Shown here: positions 23,401 to 32,032 of the stretch, one piece after another
How positions within the stretch are numbered: the first letter of the stretch is position 1
How the letters are laid out: every line of letters begins with the position of its first letter
Source: Fibrobacter sp.
Lineage (GTDB): Bacteria > Fibrobacterota > Fibrobacteria > Fibrobacterales > Fibrobacteraceae
Assembly: GCA_017475045.1 (NCBI GenBank)
Contig: JAFVGH010000151.1
Span: 1-43,964, forward strand
Direction of reading: 5' to 3'
Length of the DNA stretch: 43,964 nucleotides
Position numbers and translations under genes: made by a program
Notes under the pieces: model-generated
What the model saw: the letters and a program-made list of their open reading frames with translations, nothing else
Database searches by the model: none
Told to the model about the DNA's origin: nothing

Positions 23401-25464
23401 CTATTCGTTCTTGATACAGCGGACAGAGGCGTAGTAACTTTTCGGCATGTAGGTAATGCCAGCCTTGCTTTCATTGTCAGACAAAACCATATAGTACGCA
23501 CTACTGCCCGTAGTCGAACTACTCCAGAAACGCGCTTCTCCATTTAAACCCGAGCAATTGGAACTAGAATTACTGGTAGAATAGCCTGCCGGAAGAGCCG
23601 TAAATCCATACATGTCATACCAATAGTTGCTCCAGCCTTTACCCCCCTTGAGATTGGCTCCTGATTGTCGGTTTTGGGTATACGAGGTGATCATGGTATC
23701 TGCATTGACGATCAACGTCTCGAAATCCGACATGGTAGGCAAACGCCAACCACTGGGGCATATTCCAGAATTCGCACCAGACCAATTATAAAGACGACCG
23801 TATTTATCACAATTGCCAGCAACAAGTCCATAACAGATACTACCATAAGACGATGAATTGTAGTTCAAGTTTTCGGCCATCCAGGTCTGGAGAACATCGC
23901 GTCCATAACCGATTTTAACCGTCTTATAAACCCGGCCGGTTCCATCACGAGTATCACAGATTTCATTACTCTTATTATAGATATCGCTTCCACAGGTACC
24001 CTTGTCAGAATTATTTATAACGGCAGCATCACGCGTTCTGCACACCTGCGTATTTTTGTTGTAAAGATGATAAAGACTTGGATCACCGCAATAATCTAGA
24101 AGTTCATTGTTATTACCATGGTTACAGAACTGAACGTCCAAACTATAGACTGTAGATCCACAGCAGCCCTGCGTTTCCTTATCATAGCTCTGAGAACCGC
24201 ACTTGCCCTTGACTACTCCACCAACACAGACTTCTGTTGTAAGGTCGTAGGTGGCCGTACCGCACACGCCAACAACAACACCATATTGGCACGTTTGGGT
24301 CTGAAGGTCGTAAGACACTCCATCGCACAAACCTTTCAATACACCATTTTCGCAGGTTCGCATACCATTAAGGTCATAGATGGTAGAGCCGCACACGCCC
24401 TTGACTACATTGTTCTCACAGATGCGCGTACCATCAAGAACATAGGTGGTAGTGCCGCACTTGCCCTTGACTTCACCAGCGACACAGACTTTTGTACCAT
24501 CAAGGTCGTAGGTGACCGTGCCGCAAACGCCCTTGACCTCATCGTTAACACAGGTGTACGAATCACTAAGGATGTAGGTGACCGTGCCACACACACCCTT
24601 GACCTCGTTGTTTTCACAGGCTTGCGTACCATCAAGTTTGTAAGTAGCCGATCCGCATACACCCTTGACTTCATTATTGTCACAAATTTTCGTACCATCA
24701 AGGTCATAGATGGCGGTGCCACACTTGCCTTTAATCTCATTGTTGTCACAGGTTTTTGTACCATCAAGGTCATAGGTGACCGTGCCGCAAACGCCCTTGA
24801 CCTCATCGTTTTCACAAGTTTCGGCTTGAAGGTCGTAAGACACGCCTTTGCACAAGCCCTTCAACACACCGCTTTCACAAGTACGCGTACCATCAAGATC
24901 ATAAGTGGCCTTGCCACACTTGCCCTTGACCACATCTTCTTCACAAACCTGGGTGTCGGGATCATAGACGACAGTGCCACACTTTTTTTCCACCTTGACA
25001 GAACTGCTGCTGTCGCCATCGTCCTTACCAGATTTCTTTTCAGAGCTGCTGGAATCACCCGTTTCTTCACCGGCTTCTTCCGAAGAACTTTCTATGCCTT
25101 CTTCTTCGCCTTCATCGGCAACAGCGGCACTGGAAGAACTTGCGTTATTCGCCTTCTGGGCAGCTGCACTGGAAAGCGCTTCCTGCAGGTCCTGCAGTTC
25201 TTTCTTCAGGTCTTCTTCGTCGAGGCCTTCCTTGATCTTTTCAATGGTCGCAGAATCCACCACTTCAATCCATTCGTTTTCAAAGCAGGCGTAATAGACG
25301 GAATCCACCTTGGCAGCCGCCATTTCACAAGAATCGGGGAGAGCCGCCGTATTTACGTAGGTAGGGATATCTACAGAATCATTACTGCTGGAAGATTCAT
25401 CACAAGCGGTAAGACATACCACCGTACACAGGGCCAGAGCCGATGTCCATAAAAAATTTTTCAT
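23401..25464 (-). CDS. FISUMP-domain lipoprotein 3 with twelve Cys-containing tandem repeats
   Basis: 687 residues, with GAAGGAGAG Shine-Dalgarno. Lipobox LTAC gives Cys21. Residues 33-103 form an N-terminal module (PDSCEMAAAKVDSVYYACF then ENEWIEVVDSATIEK) with a charged helical tail, nearly the same as in the adjacent gene at 25515-26978. A Ser/Glu-rich linker follows (108-157). Residues about 161-421 are twelve units of 21-22 residues, pattern (V/K/L)CGxxxYDLDGTxxCxNxEVKG, followed by two degenerate ones. The C-terminal FISUMP domain has LQTWMAENLNYN, GRLYNWSGA, CPSGWRLPTMSDFETL, YGFTALPAGYS, FWSSS and SVRCIKNE. A surface-exposed role is inferred; function unknown. Confidence 0.9.
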   Translation of the reverse strand: MKNFLWTSALALCTVVCLTACDESSSSNDSVDIPTYVNTAALPDSCEMAAAKVDSVYYACFENEWIEVVDSATIEKIKEGLDEEDLKKELQDLQEALSSAAAQKANNASSSSAAVADEGEEEGIESSSEEAGEETGDSSSSEKKSGKDDGDSSSSVKVEKKCGTVVYDPDTQVCEEDVVKGKCGKATYDLDGTRTCESGVLKGLCKGVSYDLQAETCENDEVKGVCGTVTYDLDGTKTCDNNEIKGKCGTAIYDLDGTKICDNNEVKGVCGSATYKLDGTQACENNEVKGVCGTVTYILSDSYTCVNDEVKGVCGTVTYDLDGTKVCVAGEVKGKCGTTTYVLDGTRICENNVVKGVCGSTIYDLNGMRTCENGVLKGLCDGVSYDLQTQTCQYGVVVGVCGTATYDLTTEVCVGGVVKGKCGSQSYDKETQGCCGSTVYSLDVQFCNHGNNNELLDYCGDPSLYHLYNKNTQVCRTRDAAVINNSDKGTCGSDIYNKSNEICDTRDGTGRVYKTVKIGYGRDVLQTWMAENLNYNSSSYGSICYGLVAGNCDKYGRLYNWSGANSGICPSGWRLPTMSDFETLIVNADTMITSYTQNRQSGANLKGGKGWSNYWYDMYGFTALPAGYSTSNSSSNCSGLNGEARFWSSSTTGSSAYYMVLSDNESKAGITYMPKSYYASVRCIKNE
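24200..24985 (-). repeat. Coding tandem repeat of about 66 bp, twelve units
   Basis: Inside FISUMP lipoprotein 3. Each unit encodes 21 or 22 residues with two cysteines about 13 apart and ends in VKG. Neighbouring units keep long identical DNA runs (for example TTTGTACCATCAAGGTC at 24490 and at 24765 on the plus strand), suggesting recent duplication or homogenisation. Units 3 and 11 (LCxGVSYDLQ) resemble each other more than their neighbours, as do units 2 and 10. Confidence 0.9.
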
Positions 25465-25514
25465 TTTCTCTCCTTCAGAGACTATTTAATTTGTTTGGCC
25501 CCAAATTTAGCTAT

Positions 25515-26978
25515 TTAGAACTGTTCGAAGAACTTGTGAACCTCTTCAGGAACCCAGGTGTTCTGCCAGTTGCCGCTGTCGTAGGCGGTCCACTGGTGCC
25601 CTCCGTTCCAGCTGCACCACTTGACCGGGAAACGTTCGTCAACAGTCGTGAAGTCGTAGCAGAGGTGTCCGCTGCCACCGACTTCCTTCGGCTTTTCTGC
25701 GCTGGCATCGGTGAAGTTGCCATCTGCATCGGCCTTGCCGTTGTTCTTGAGGATGCGCTTGAGTGCGCTGTCACGAGCGCGGTTGTAGCTGCAGGTGCCG
25801 TCATTCTTGCCGTGCACGGCCATCCAGGCGATAGGCAAGCCCTTGTTCTTCGGCAGGTAGATGTTGTAGTCGGCTGTTGCGTACACGGCTACGGCGCGCA
25901 GGCGGTCCTGCATGTCCTGGGCCATGGAGTTGGCGACCATGCCGCCGAATTCGTAGCCCGTCATGAACACGCGGCTGGTGTCAATGCAGTAGTTTTCTTC
26001 GAGAGCCGTAAGCAACTGGTCGATGAACTTGTGGTCCTTGTCGCTAGATAGGCTCCACGGCATACCGTCGGTATCGCCATGCGGAGAAACGAAGATATAG
26101 TCGCCGTTCTTGTCCAGCTTCTGCTGGCCGTAGTACGGACTCGGATGGTCCTGGTCCGGAGAGTGGTGGACGAAGTCTTCGGCGTTAGAGCCTATGCAGT
26201 GCATGGCGAAGAGCAGCTTGTACGGTTTCGTGTTGTCGTAGTTCTTCGGCAAGGTGATGAAGTAGTCACGTGTTTCGCCGTTGACCTTCATTTCGAAACG
26301 GTCGCCGTTTTCGACACTCTTGGTCTTTCGCAGCTTTGACGTCGTGCCGCAACCCTTACTCGGGGTCGGGTCGTTCTTCAATGCATAACCGAAGGCGTAG
26401 GTAATTTCCATCAATTCGCTGCTGGAACTAGACGATTCATCGGAGTTGCTCGATTCGGGTTCGCTATCGGAACTGGACGATTCATCGGAGTTACTCGATT
26501 CGGGTTCGCTATCGGAACTTTCTTCATTGCTATGCTTCTTTGCAGAACTGCTGGAAACATTATCCTTGCAACGGCGGCCGGTGCATTCCTCGCTACTAGA
26601 ACTTTCGGGTTCTTCGCTTTCGCTAGAACTTACAGCTTCACTTTTGTCACTGGGTTGCTGGCGAGTTTTCTCGGCTGCTTTTTCTTCGAGAGCCTTTTTC
26701 AAATCTTCCAACACCTTCTGGATTTCTTCTTCGTCCAAATCCGCCTTGAGCTGTTCCACAGTAGCGGAGTCGGTGATTTCGATCCACTTGTTCTCAAAGC
26801 AGGCAAAATAGGCCGTGTCCACCTTGGCCAATCTCATTTCGCAAGAGTCAGGGAGGCCTGCCTCGGTTTTATATTCGGGAATACTGTAGTCAGCCCCTTC
26901 CCCGCTATTACTGTCGCCACAACCACACAAGGCAACAGCTACCAACAGTGATACAACTGTCCAAATTGCCTTTTTCAT
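25515..26978 (-). CDS. Esterase-like lipoprotein lacking the catalytic serine
   Basis: 487 residues; AAGGAGC Shine-Dalgarno. Lipobox LCGC, Cys20. Residues 33-103 repeat the N-terminal module of the neighbouring FISUMP 3 protein (PDSCEMRLAKVDTAYFACF then ENKWIEITDSATVE). A Ser/Glu/Asp linker (about 115-188) contains a 45-base tandem repeat. The C-terminal 300 residues resemble the CE1/feruloyl-esterase/PHB-depolymerase alpha/beta fold: RDYFITLPKNYDN, YKLLFAMHCIGSNAEDF, YIFVSPHGDTDG, VHGKNDGTCSY (Asp393), GGHQW (His461). The nucleophile elbow reads MTGYEFGGM, with Glu343 where Ser is expected. So it may be a binding protein rather than an enzyme. Confidence 0.85.
   Translation of the reverse strand: MKKAIWTVVSLLVAVALCGCGDSNSGEGADYSIPEYKTEAGLPDSCEMRLAKVDTAYFACFENKWIEITDSATVEQLKADLDEEEIQKVLEDLKKALEEKAAEKTRQQPSDKSEAVSSSESEEPESSSSEECTGRRCKDNVSSSSAKKHSNEESSDSEPESSNSDESSSSDSEPESSNSDESSSSSSELMEITYAFGYALKNDPTPSKGCGTTSKLRKTKSVENGDRFEMKVNGETRDYFITLPKNYDNTKPYKLLFAMHCIGSNAEDFVHHSPDQDHPSPYYGQQKLDKNGDYIFVSPHGDTDGMPWSLSSDKDHKFIDQLLTALEENYCIDTSRVFMTGYEFGGMVANSMAQDMQDRLRAVAVYATADYNIYLPKNKGLPIAWMAVHGKNDGTCSYNRARDSALKRILKNNGKADADGNFTDASAEKPKEVGGSGHLCYDFTTVDERFPVKWCSWNGGHQWTAYDSGNWQNTWVPEEVHKFFEQF
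26424..26513 (-). repeat. 45-bp coding tandem repeat, two copies
   Basis: Two nearly identical 45-base units (26424-26468 and 26469-26513), differing at about two bases, encode the repeated linker SDSEPESSNSDESSS of the esterase-like lipoprotein. Being a multiple of three, length changes keep the frame. Confidence 0.85.
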
Positions 26979-27006
26979 AAATGCTCCTTTTTCACTATTT
27001 TATTAT

Positions 27007-27014
27007 CAAATGTA
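27007..27014 (-). promoter_or_regulatory. Promoter of the esterase-like/FISUMP 3 pair
   Basis: TACATTTG on the minus strand matches TAnnTTTG and lies 28 bases before ATG 26978, leaving room for the AAGGAGC Shine-Dalgarno. The 89-base divergent region also has TATATT (27037-27042) facing pyrC. Confidence 0.45.
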
Positions 27015-27067
27015 AAAAAAAGTCTACTCTATTTTGTATATTAAAACCAGGAAACAATAGGCTTTTC

Positions 27068-28069
27068 ATGCTCTTACCTTTACCCGACGATTTTCATGCA
27101 CACCTGCGGCAGGGCGACTTGATGCCCGGCTACGTGCGGGATTTGGCCGCACAGTTTGGCCGTGCCATCATCATGCCCAACACCGTTCCCGCCATGACCA
27201 GCGCCAAGGCCATCGCCGAATACAAGAAGGAAATTCTTGCGGCGGCAAAGGATGTGCGTCCGGACTTTGAACCCCTCATGACCTTCAAGCTGAACCCGAA
27301 CTACACGGAGCAAGACCTGAAAGACATGATGGCCGTAGGCGTGGTGGCCGGAAAGTATTACCCCGCAGGAGTCACGACCAACAGCGCTGACGGCATCAGC
27401 GACTTCGAAGGGATTTTCCCTGTGGTGGCCCTGATGGAAAAGTTGGGTCTGGTGCTGTGCGTCCACGGCGAAGAACCGGGAGAGTTCTGCCTGGACCGCG
27501 AACCCGCCTTTATCAAGCGGGTGGAAACCCTGGCCGAAAAATTCCCGAAACTGAAAATCGTCTTCGAGCACGTGAGTTCTGCAAAGTCCGTAGAGGCGGT
27601 CAAGAAGCTTGGGCCAAACGTAGCCGCCACCATTACGGTGCACCACCTGATGATGACTCTGGACGACATCGTAGGGGACGCCCTCCGGCCGCACCATTTC
27701 TGCAAGCCCCTGCCCAAGCGGCCGGAAGACCGTGCCGCTATTCGCGAAGCCGCCTTCAGTGGCAGCCCCAAGTTCTTTCTCGGCACGGACTCCGCCCCGC
27801 ACCAGTTGGGCAAAAAGGAATGCCCGTGCGGGGCGGCGGGCGTCTATAGCGCTCCTGTGGCCCTGCCTCTCCTTGTGCAGGAATTCGAAAAGGCCGGCCA
27901 CCTGGACAAGCTCCCGGACTTTATCGCCGGCTTCGGAGCCGACTTCTACAGCATTCCCCGCACCACCAAGCAGGTGGAAATAGCCAAGGAGCCCTGGACT
28001 GTGCCCGCCACCGTAAACGGGGTGGTCCCGCTGGCCGCCGGCGAAACTTTGGAATGGAAAATTAAGTAG
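27068..28069 (+). CDS. pyrC: Dihydroorotase
   Basis: Third step of pyrimidine synthesis, cyclising carbamoyl aspartate to dihydroorotate. 333 residues of the E. coli PyrC type. Zinc ligands: His10 and His12 in PDDFHAHLR, carboxylated Lys96 in VVAGKYYPAG, then VHGE, FEHVSS and the catalytic Asp in LGTDSAPH. ATG 27068 aligns with the family start (MLLPLPDDFHAH); the open frame back to 26981 is A/T-rich leader. TATATT at 27037-27042 is a likely -10. First of four genes with gaps of 1-7 bases. Confidence 0.95.
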   Translation: MLLPLPDDFHAHLRQGDLMPGYVRDLAAQFGRAIIMPNTVPAMTSAKAIAEYKKEILAAAKDVRPDFEPLMTFKLNPNYTEQDLKDMMAVGVVAGKYYPAGVTTNSADGISDFEGIFPVVALMEKLGLVLCVHGEEPGEFCLDREPAFIKRVETLAEKFPKLKIVFEHVSSAKSVEAVKKLGPNVAATITVHHLMMTLDDIVGDALRPHHFCKPLPKRPEDRAAIREAAFSGSPKFFLGTDSAPHQLGKKECPCGAAGVYSAPVALPLLVQEFEKAGHLDKLPDFIAGFGADFYSIPRTTKQVEIAKEPWTVPATVNGVVPLAAGETLEWKIK

Positions 28070-28076
28070 GCATTCT

Positions 28077-28814
28077 ATGGCTTTTATTCGCGCAGTTCTT
28101 TACTATTTGCTTGTAGCCCTGGCCCTCTGCCTTACGGGCATCCCCTTCATGTTCATCGTCGGGGGCATCTTTGGCAAGTGGCAGTACAGCACCAAGATCT
28201 GCGTCGTGTTTTTCAGGTACATGTTCAAGATTTTCGGCATCAAGGTGGTGGTCGAAGGCAAGGAGAATATTCCCGACCACAAGCAGTTCGTAATCGTAGC
28301 GAACCACCAGAGCTTTTTGGACATCAACGTTATCTGGCCCTCTATCGCCATCACCGCCTTTGTCGCCAAGGCCGACCTGTGGAAGATTCCCGTATTCAGC
28401 TGGGTGCTGAACCACATCGGTTGCATTCCCGTACACAAGAATCCCCGCAAGAACGTGGGCATGGGTGAACTGCTCAAGGACCGCCTCGCCCGCGACTTCA
28501 CCATTTCCGTTTTCCCCGAAGGACACCGCAGTGCCGATGGTCACCTGCTGCCCTTCCAGAACGGCATCTTCAAGATGGCCAAGGAAAACGCCCTGCCCCT
28601 TTTGCCCGTGACGCTGGTAGATACTGGCAAGCGTCTATCCAAGACCAAGTGGGCGCTGACCCCGGGCGTAACGAAGGTCATTATTCACCCGCTGCAGACA
28701 CCGGAAAGCTTTGCAGACAAGACGGCGATGCAGCTGCGGGACGAAATCCACGATATGATAGAATCCGCACTCCCCTACAAGCAGGCGGAAGCAAGTGTTT
28801 CAAAGGAGGCCTAA
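28077..28814 (+). CDS. plsC: 1-acyl-sn-glycerol-3-phosphate acyltransferase
   Basis: Makes phosphatidic acid from lysophosphatidic acid at the inner membrane. 245 residues. An N-terminal membrane helix (YYLLVALALCLTGIPFMFIV) is followed by the four acyltransferase blocks: NHQSFLDINV (HX4D), the GCIPVHKNPRKN block, FPEGHRS, and LPVTLVDTGK. It sits seven bases after pyrC and is followed by rnr one base after its stop. Confidence 0.92.
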   Translation: MAFIRAVLYYLLVALALCLTGIPFMFIVGGIFGKWQYSTKICVVFFRYMFKIFGIKVVVEGKENIPDHKQFVIVANHQSFLDINVIWPSIAITAFVAKADLWKIPVFSWVLNHIGCIPVHKNPRKNVGMGELLKDRLARDFTISVFPEGHRSADGHLLPFQNGIFKMAKENALPLLPVTLVDTGKRLSKTKWALTPGVTKVIIHPLQTPESFADKTAMQLRDEIHDMIESALPYKQAEASVSKEA

Positions 28815-28815
28815 C

Positions 28816-31122
28816 ATGGCAAAGCAGTTACCAAGCGAAGAACAGATTATCGCCATATTGCGTGACGAACCCATGGTAGGGAGCCAACTCCGCGGCGCTC
28901 TGGGACTCCCTAAAAAGCAGAAGATGGCCTTCAAGCAACTGCTGGCCGACATGGTGGAACGCGGGCTCCTAAAGCGCACCAGTCACAAGGAATACCAGCT
29001 GGGCGATGGTGAGACCCTTGAAGAAAAGCGGGAGAAGCGTTTCAAGAAAATTGCGGAGCAGGGCGGTGAAGACAACCGCAGACCCGCAGCCCGCAGCCGT
29101 AGGCAGAACGACAAAGAAAATGAGACTCGAATCAAGCGAGGAATTCTCCACCAGATTGGCGACGAGGACTGGGAAGTCCACGAACTGGAAACGGGCAAGG
29201 TCTACGAGATGTGCCACCGCAGGCAGGCCCCTGGCAAAGAGGGCGAGACCATCAGCTTTACGCTGTACCCCCACCCCAAGCGCAAGCACAGCTACCTGGC
29301 CAAGGTGGACCACGGCGCCGACATTCTGAACGTCACCTGGGCCGAGGTAAAGCAGAAGTTCATGGACGAGAACAACCTGCCCAAGGACTTCTCCCCCGCC
29401 ATCAAGAAGTTTGTAGAGGGCATCAAGGAGCCCGGCCCCAAGGATTTCAAGGGCCGTGCCGACTACCGCAAGCTGGACGTGCTGTGCATTGACCCTGAAG
29501 GCGCCATGGACCACGACGACGCCATCAGCGTAGAGCGCACCGCCAACGGCTACAGGCTGGGCGTACACATCGCCGACGTGAGCTACTACGTTCCCGAAGG
29601 CTCTGATCTGGATGAAGAGGCCCTTGAAAGAAGCTATACGCAGTACCTGCCCTGGACCGCCGTGCCCATGCTCCCCGAAAAGCTGTCTAGCGGAGTGTGC
29701 AGCCTGCACCAGGGTGTGGACCGCTGCGCCTTCACCTGCATGATGGAATTGGACAAGAATGCCAACGTGCTCAGCTGGGATTTCCACCGGAGCGTGGTGA
29801 ACATTTCGAAAGGCATCACCTACCAAGAAGCGGTGAAGCTGATGGAAGCTGGCGATGACTCTATCAAGGCCCTGGCCGAAGTCACCGCGCTGCTCAAGAA
29901 GAACCGCACCAAGGAAGGCCTGCTGGAATTCAAGAGCACCGAATACGGCTGCAAGTTCAACGAGGCCGGTGAACCCGTACAGATTGTGCCCCGCGAAACC
30001 GACGAGAGCAATTCCTGGGTGGAAGAGTGCATGCTCATTGCCAACAACTGCTGCGCCAAGGAACTGAAACGCCGCAAGCTCCAGGGCATCTACCGTATCC
30101 ACGAGGCTCCCGACACCAAGGACATTATGGAGCTGTACTATATGTACCCCGACCTGTTCAAGGACGCTCCGGTAATGCTTCGCGATTTGGGCAAGCCCCG
30201 CAGTGGCGATACCAACCTGAACCCCATCGCCTTCAAGCTGTACCAGCACCTGGTCAAGCGGGCCGGAGATGACGAAACTCTGATGAACCGCATTCTGCGC
30301 AGTATGCAGAAAGCCCACTACGACAGCAACAGCTTCGGGCATTTCGCTCTAAACTGGCAAGACTACAGCCACTTCACCAGCCCCATCCGCCGTTACGCCG
30401 ACCTGTGGTGCCATAGGGAACTGGCCCGCAAAGGGGACGAGATTAACGCCGAACGCGCCGAGAATATCATCGAAGTTTGCGATTTGATTTCGGCCAACGA
30501 AATCAAGAACATGAAGGTGGAACGCATTTCCATCAAGGTATGTAGCTGCTGGATTCTGAAGGACCGCATCGGTGATGACTTCGAGGCAAACGTCACAGGC
30601 ATCGAGGAATGGGGCATCTACGTCTCTATCCCGGACCCCATCGCCGAAGGCCTGGTGCGCTTCCGCGACATCGCCGGAGACGACTTCTACGTTTTCAATC
30701 CGGACCAAGGTCTTGCCTTCGGCAAGAAGAGTGGCCGTACCTTCCGCAGGGGCGATAAGGTAAAAGTTAGGCTGTTGCGCGTAGACCCGCTTCGCGGTCA
30801 GGCGGACTTTAGCATTCTGGAAAAGCTCAGTGGCGACCCCAAGAAGCGCCGCCGGCAGGGAGAATCCCGCGACGGATATCGCGATGTTCACGAGCGTGCC
30901 GACCGAGCCGCTGCCGCAGAAGCCCTTGGCTATGTAAGCCAGCCTAACGAATTTGACTTTGACGAAGACGCCCCAAGCTTTATCCGGAACGGACGTGGAG
31001 CCCGCAAGGAGCGACCCCGCAAGACCATGGGCGCCAAGAGTTCTAAATCCAGTGGTCCCAAGGCTTACGGTGAAAAGCTCGCCCGTGGACGCGGAGGCCG
31101 AGGCAAGAGCGGAAGAAGGTAA
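28816..31122 (+). CDS. rnr: Ribonuclease R
   Basis: 3'-5' exoribonuclease that degrades structured RNA. 768 residues from ATG 28816 (AAAGGAGG Shine-Dalgarno). Order: N-terminal helix-turn-helix (about 1-65), cold-shock domains, RNB catalytic domain with Asp-rich site LCIDPEGAMDHDDAIS, FGHFALNWQDYSHFTSPIRR near 515-535, S1 domain (GDDFEANVTGIEEWGIYVSI), and a Lys/Arg/Gly-rich tail (KKRRRQGESRDG, GRGGRGKSGRR). Second Asp position of the site (usually DPxDAxD) reads Gly-Ala, but the metal Asp residues of DHDD remain. Confidence 0.95.
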   Translation: MAKQLPSEEQIIAILRDEPMVGSQLRGALGLPKKQKMAFKQLLADMVERGLLKRTSHKEYQLGDGETLEEKREKRFKKIAEQGGEDNRRPAARSRRQNDKENETRIKRGILHQIGDEDWEVHELETGKVYEMCHRRQAPGKEGETISFTLYPHPKRKHSYLAKVDHGADILNVTWAEVKQKFMDENNLPKDFSPAIKKFVEGIKEPGPKDFKGRADYRKLDVLCIDPEGAMDHDDAISVERTANGYRLGVHIADVSYYVPEGSDLDEEALERSYTQYLPWTAVPMLPEKLSSGVCSLHQGVDRCAFTCMMELDKNANVLSWDFHRSVVNISKGITYQEAVKLMEAGDDSIKALAEVTALLKKNRTKEGLLEFKSTEYGCKFNEAGEPVQIVPRETDESNSWVEECMLIANNCCAKELKRRKLQGIYRIHEAPDTKDIMELYYMYPDLFKDAPVMLRDLGKPRSGDTNLNPIAFKLYQHLVKRAGDDETLMNRILRSMQKAHYDSNSFGHFALNWQDYSHFTSPIRRYADLWCHRELARKGDEINAERAENIIEVCDLISANEIKNMKVERISIKVCSCWILKDRIGDDFEANVTGIEEWGIYVSIPDPIAEGLVRFRDIAGDDFYVFNPDQGLAFGKKSGRTFRRGDKVKVRLLRVDPLRGQADFSILEKLSGDPKKRRRQGESRDGYRDVHERADRAAAAEALGYVSQPNEFDFDEDAPSFIRNGRGARKERPRKTMGAKSSKSSGPKAYGEKLARGRGGRGKSGRR

Positions 31123-31124
31123 CA

Positions 31125-32030
31125 ATGCAAAACGACAAGGTGATACTATACGCAAGCTACCAGAAAGGGCCGGAGCTTCCCGGCTATATCCGCTTTGCGC
31201 TGCAGCACCTGTCCGAGACGCCTTTCCGCGTGGTGCTCCTGACCAACAAGCGGGAGCTTTCCCCCGACACCCTCAGGTTCCTGGAAGACCACAATATTTT
31301 CCTTTATCTTACCGAAAATCACGGCCTTGATTTCGGTATGTGGCGCCGTTTCCTGAAAGACTTGGCAAACGGCAAGGGAAATTTCACCACCCTCAGCGGA
31401 ATTTCTCGACTGGTATTGATGAACGACTCCGTCGTTTATTACCGGAACCGCTTCCAGGAATTTTTTGACCGGGCAGAAAGGAGTGACGCCGATGCCATCT
31501 CCCTGACCCAAAGCGAAGAGGTCCGCCCCCATCTGCAAAGTTATTTCCTTTATCTCAAGCCAGAATCCCTAGGGGCATTTTACATGCACCTGCTGGAAAC
31601 TCCTGAGCAGGAAACTTTTTACGACGTATTTCACCGACTTGAAATCGGCATGGCCAGCGCCTTCGAAGACGCAGAAGTCCGCACCGAAGCGCTATACCCC
31701 ACAAGAGGCCTGCAAGACATATACTCCTACCCGGAACTCATCGCTGCCGGCGCCGGATTTATCAAGTGCAAATTATTGCAGCGGCGGTTCAGCCTAAAAG
31801 AAAAGGTCTCCTTCATCAAGCGTGAAGCCGGAGACATCCTAAACACAGATTACCACTCCCTGATAATCAAAAGCGGAATAGCTCCGGGTTTTAAAGAGGA
31901 GTGGCTCCCCGCTCCAGCCGGAATAATCCGGCAAACCGCAGACAAACTATGGGAAAAGCCCCTAGAAAAACTGGGCATTCCTCTCTATAAAAAGATTTTC
32001 ACTTTTAAGAATAGTTCAAAGAAGACCTAG
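31125..32030 (+). CDS. RgpF-like (rhamnan synthesis F family) protein
   Basis: 301 residues, no signal peptide. Motifs of the RgpF family: YIRFALQHLSETPFRVVLLTN, then LTENHGLDFGMWRRFL, LVLMNDSVVYYRN, and HLQSYFLYLKPESLGAFYMHLL. In streptococci RgpF acts in assembling rhamnose-glucose polysaccharide, so a role in surface glycan synthesis is plausible. Starts two bases after rnr and converges with yidC (2-base gap), so it is the last gene of the pyrC-led run. The C-terminal 60 residues are basic. Confidence 0.82.
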   Translation: MQNDKVILYASYQKGPELPGYIRFALQHLSETPFRVVLLTNKRELSPDTLRFLEDHNIFLYLTENHGLDFGMWRRFLKDLANGKGNFTTLSGISRLVLMNDSVVYYRNRFQEFFDRAERSDADAISLTQSEEVRPHLQSYFLYLKPESLGAFYMHLLETPEQETFYDVFHRLEIGMASAFEDAEVRTEALYPTRGLQDIYSYPELIAAGAGFIKCKLLQRRFSLKEKVSFIKREAGDILNTDYHSLIIKSGIAPGFKEEWLPAPAGIIRQTADKLWEKPLEKLGIPLYKKIFTFKNSSKKT

Positions 32031-32032
32031 GT

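Noticed and set aside
24200..24985. Regular 66-bp spacing suggestive of a CRISPR array
   Set aside because: Units are coding, in frame, contiguous and vary gradually; no constant repeat with unique spacers and no cas genes.
24118..25452. 444-codon open frame on the plus strand opposite FISUMP 3
   Set aside because: It reads the tandem repeat backwards, which makes it look regular. The opposite frame has lipobox, repeats with Cys pairs and a FISUMP domain.
28969..30342. 457-codon open frame on the minus strand opposite rnr
   Set aside because: Antisense shadow of RNase R; no ribosome site and no recognisable domain.
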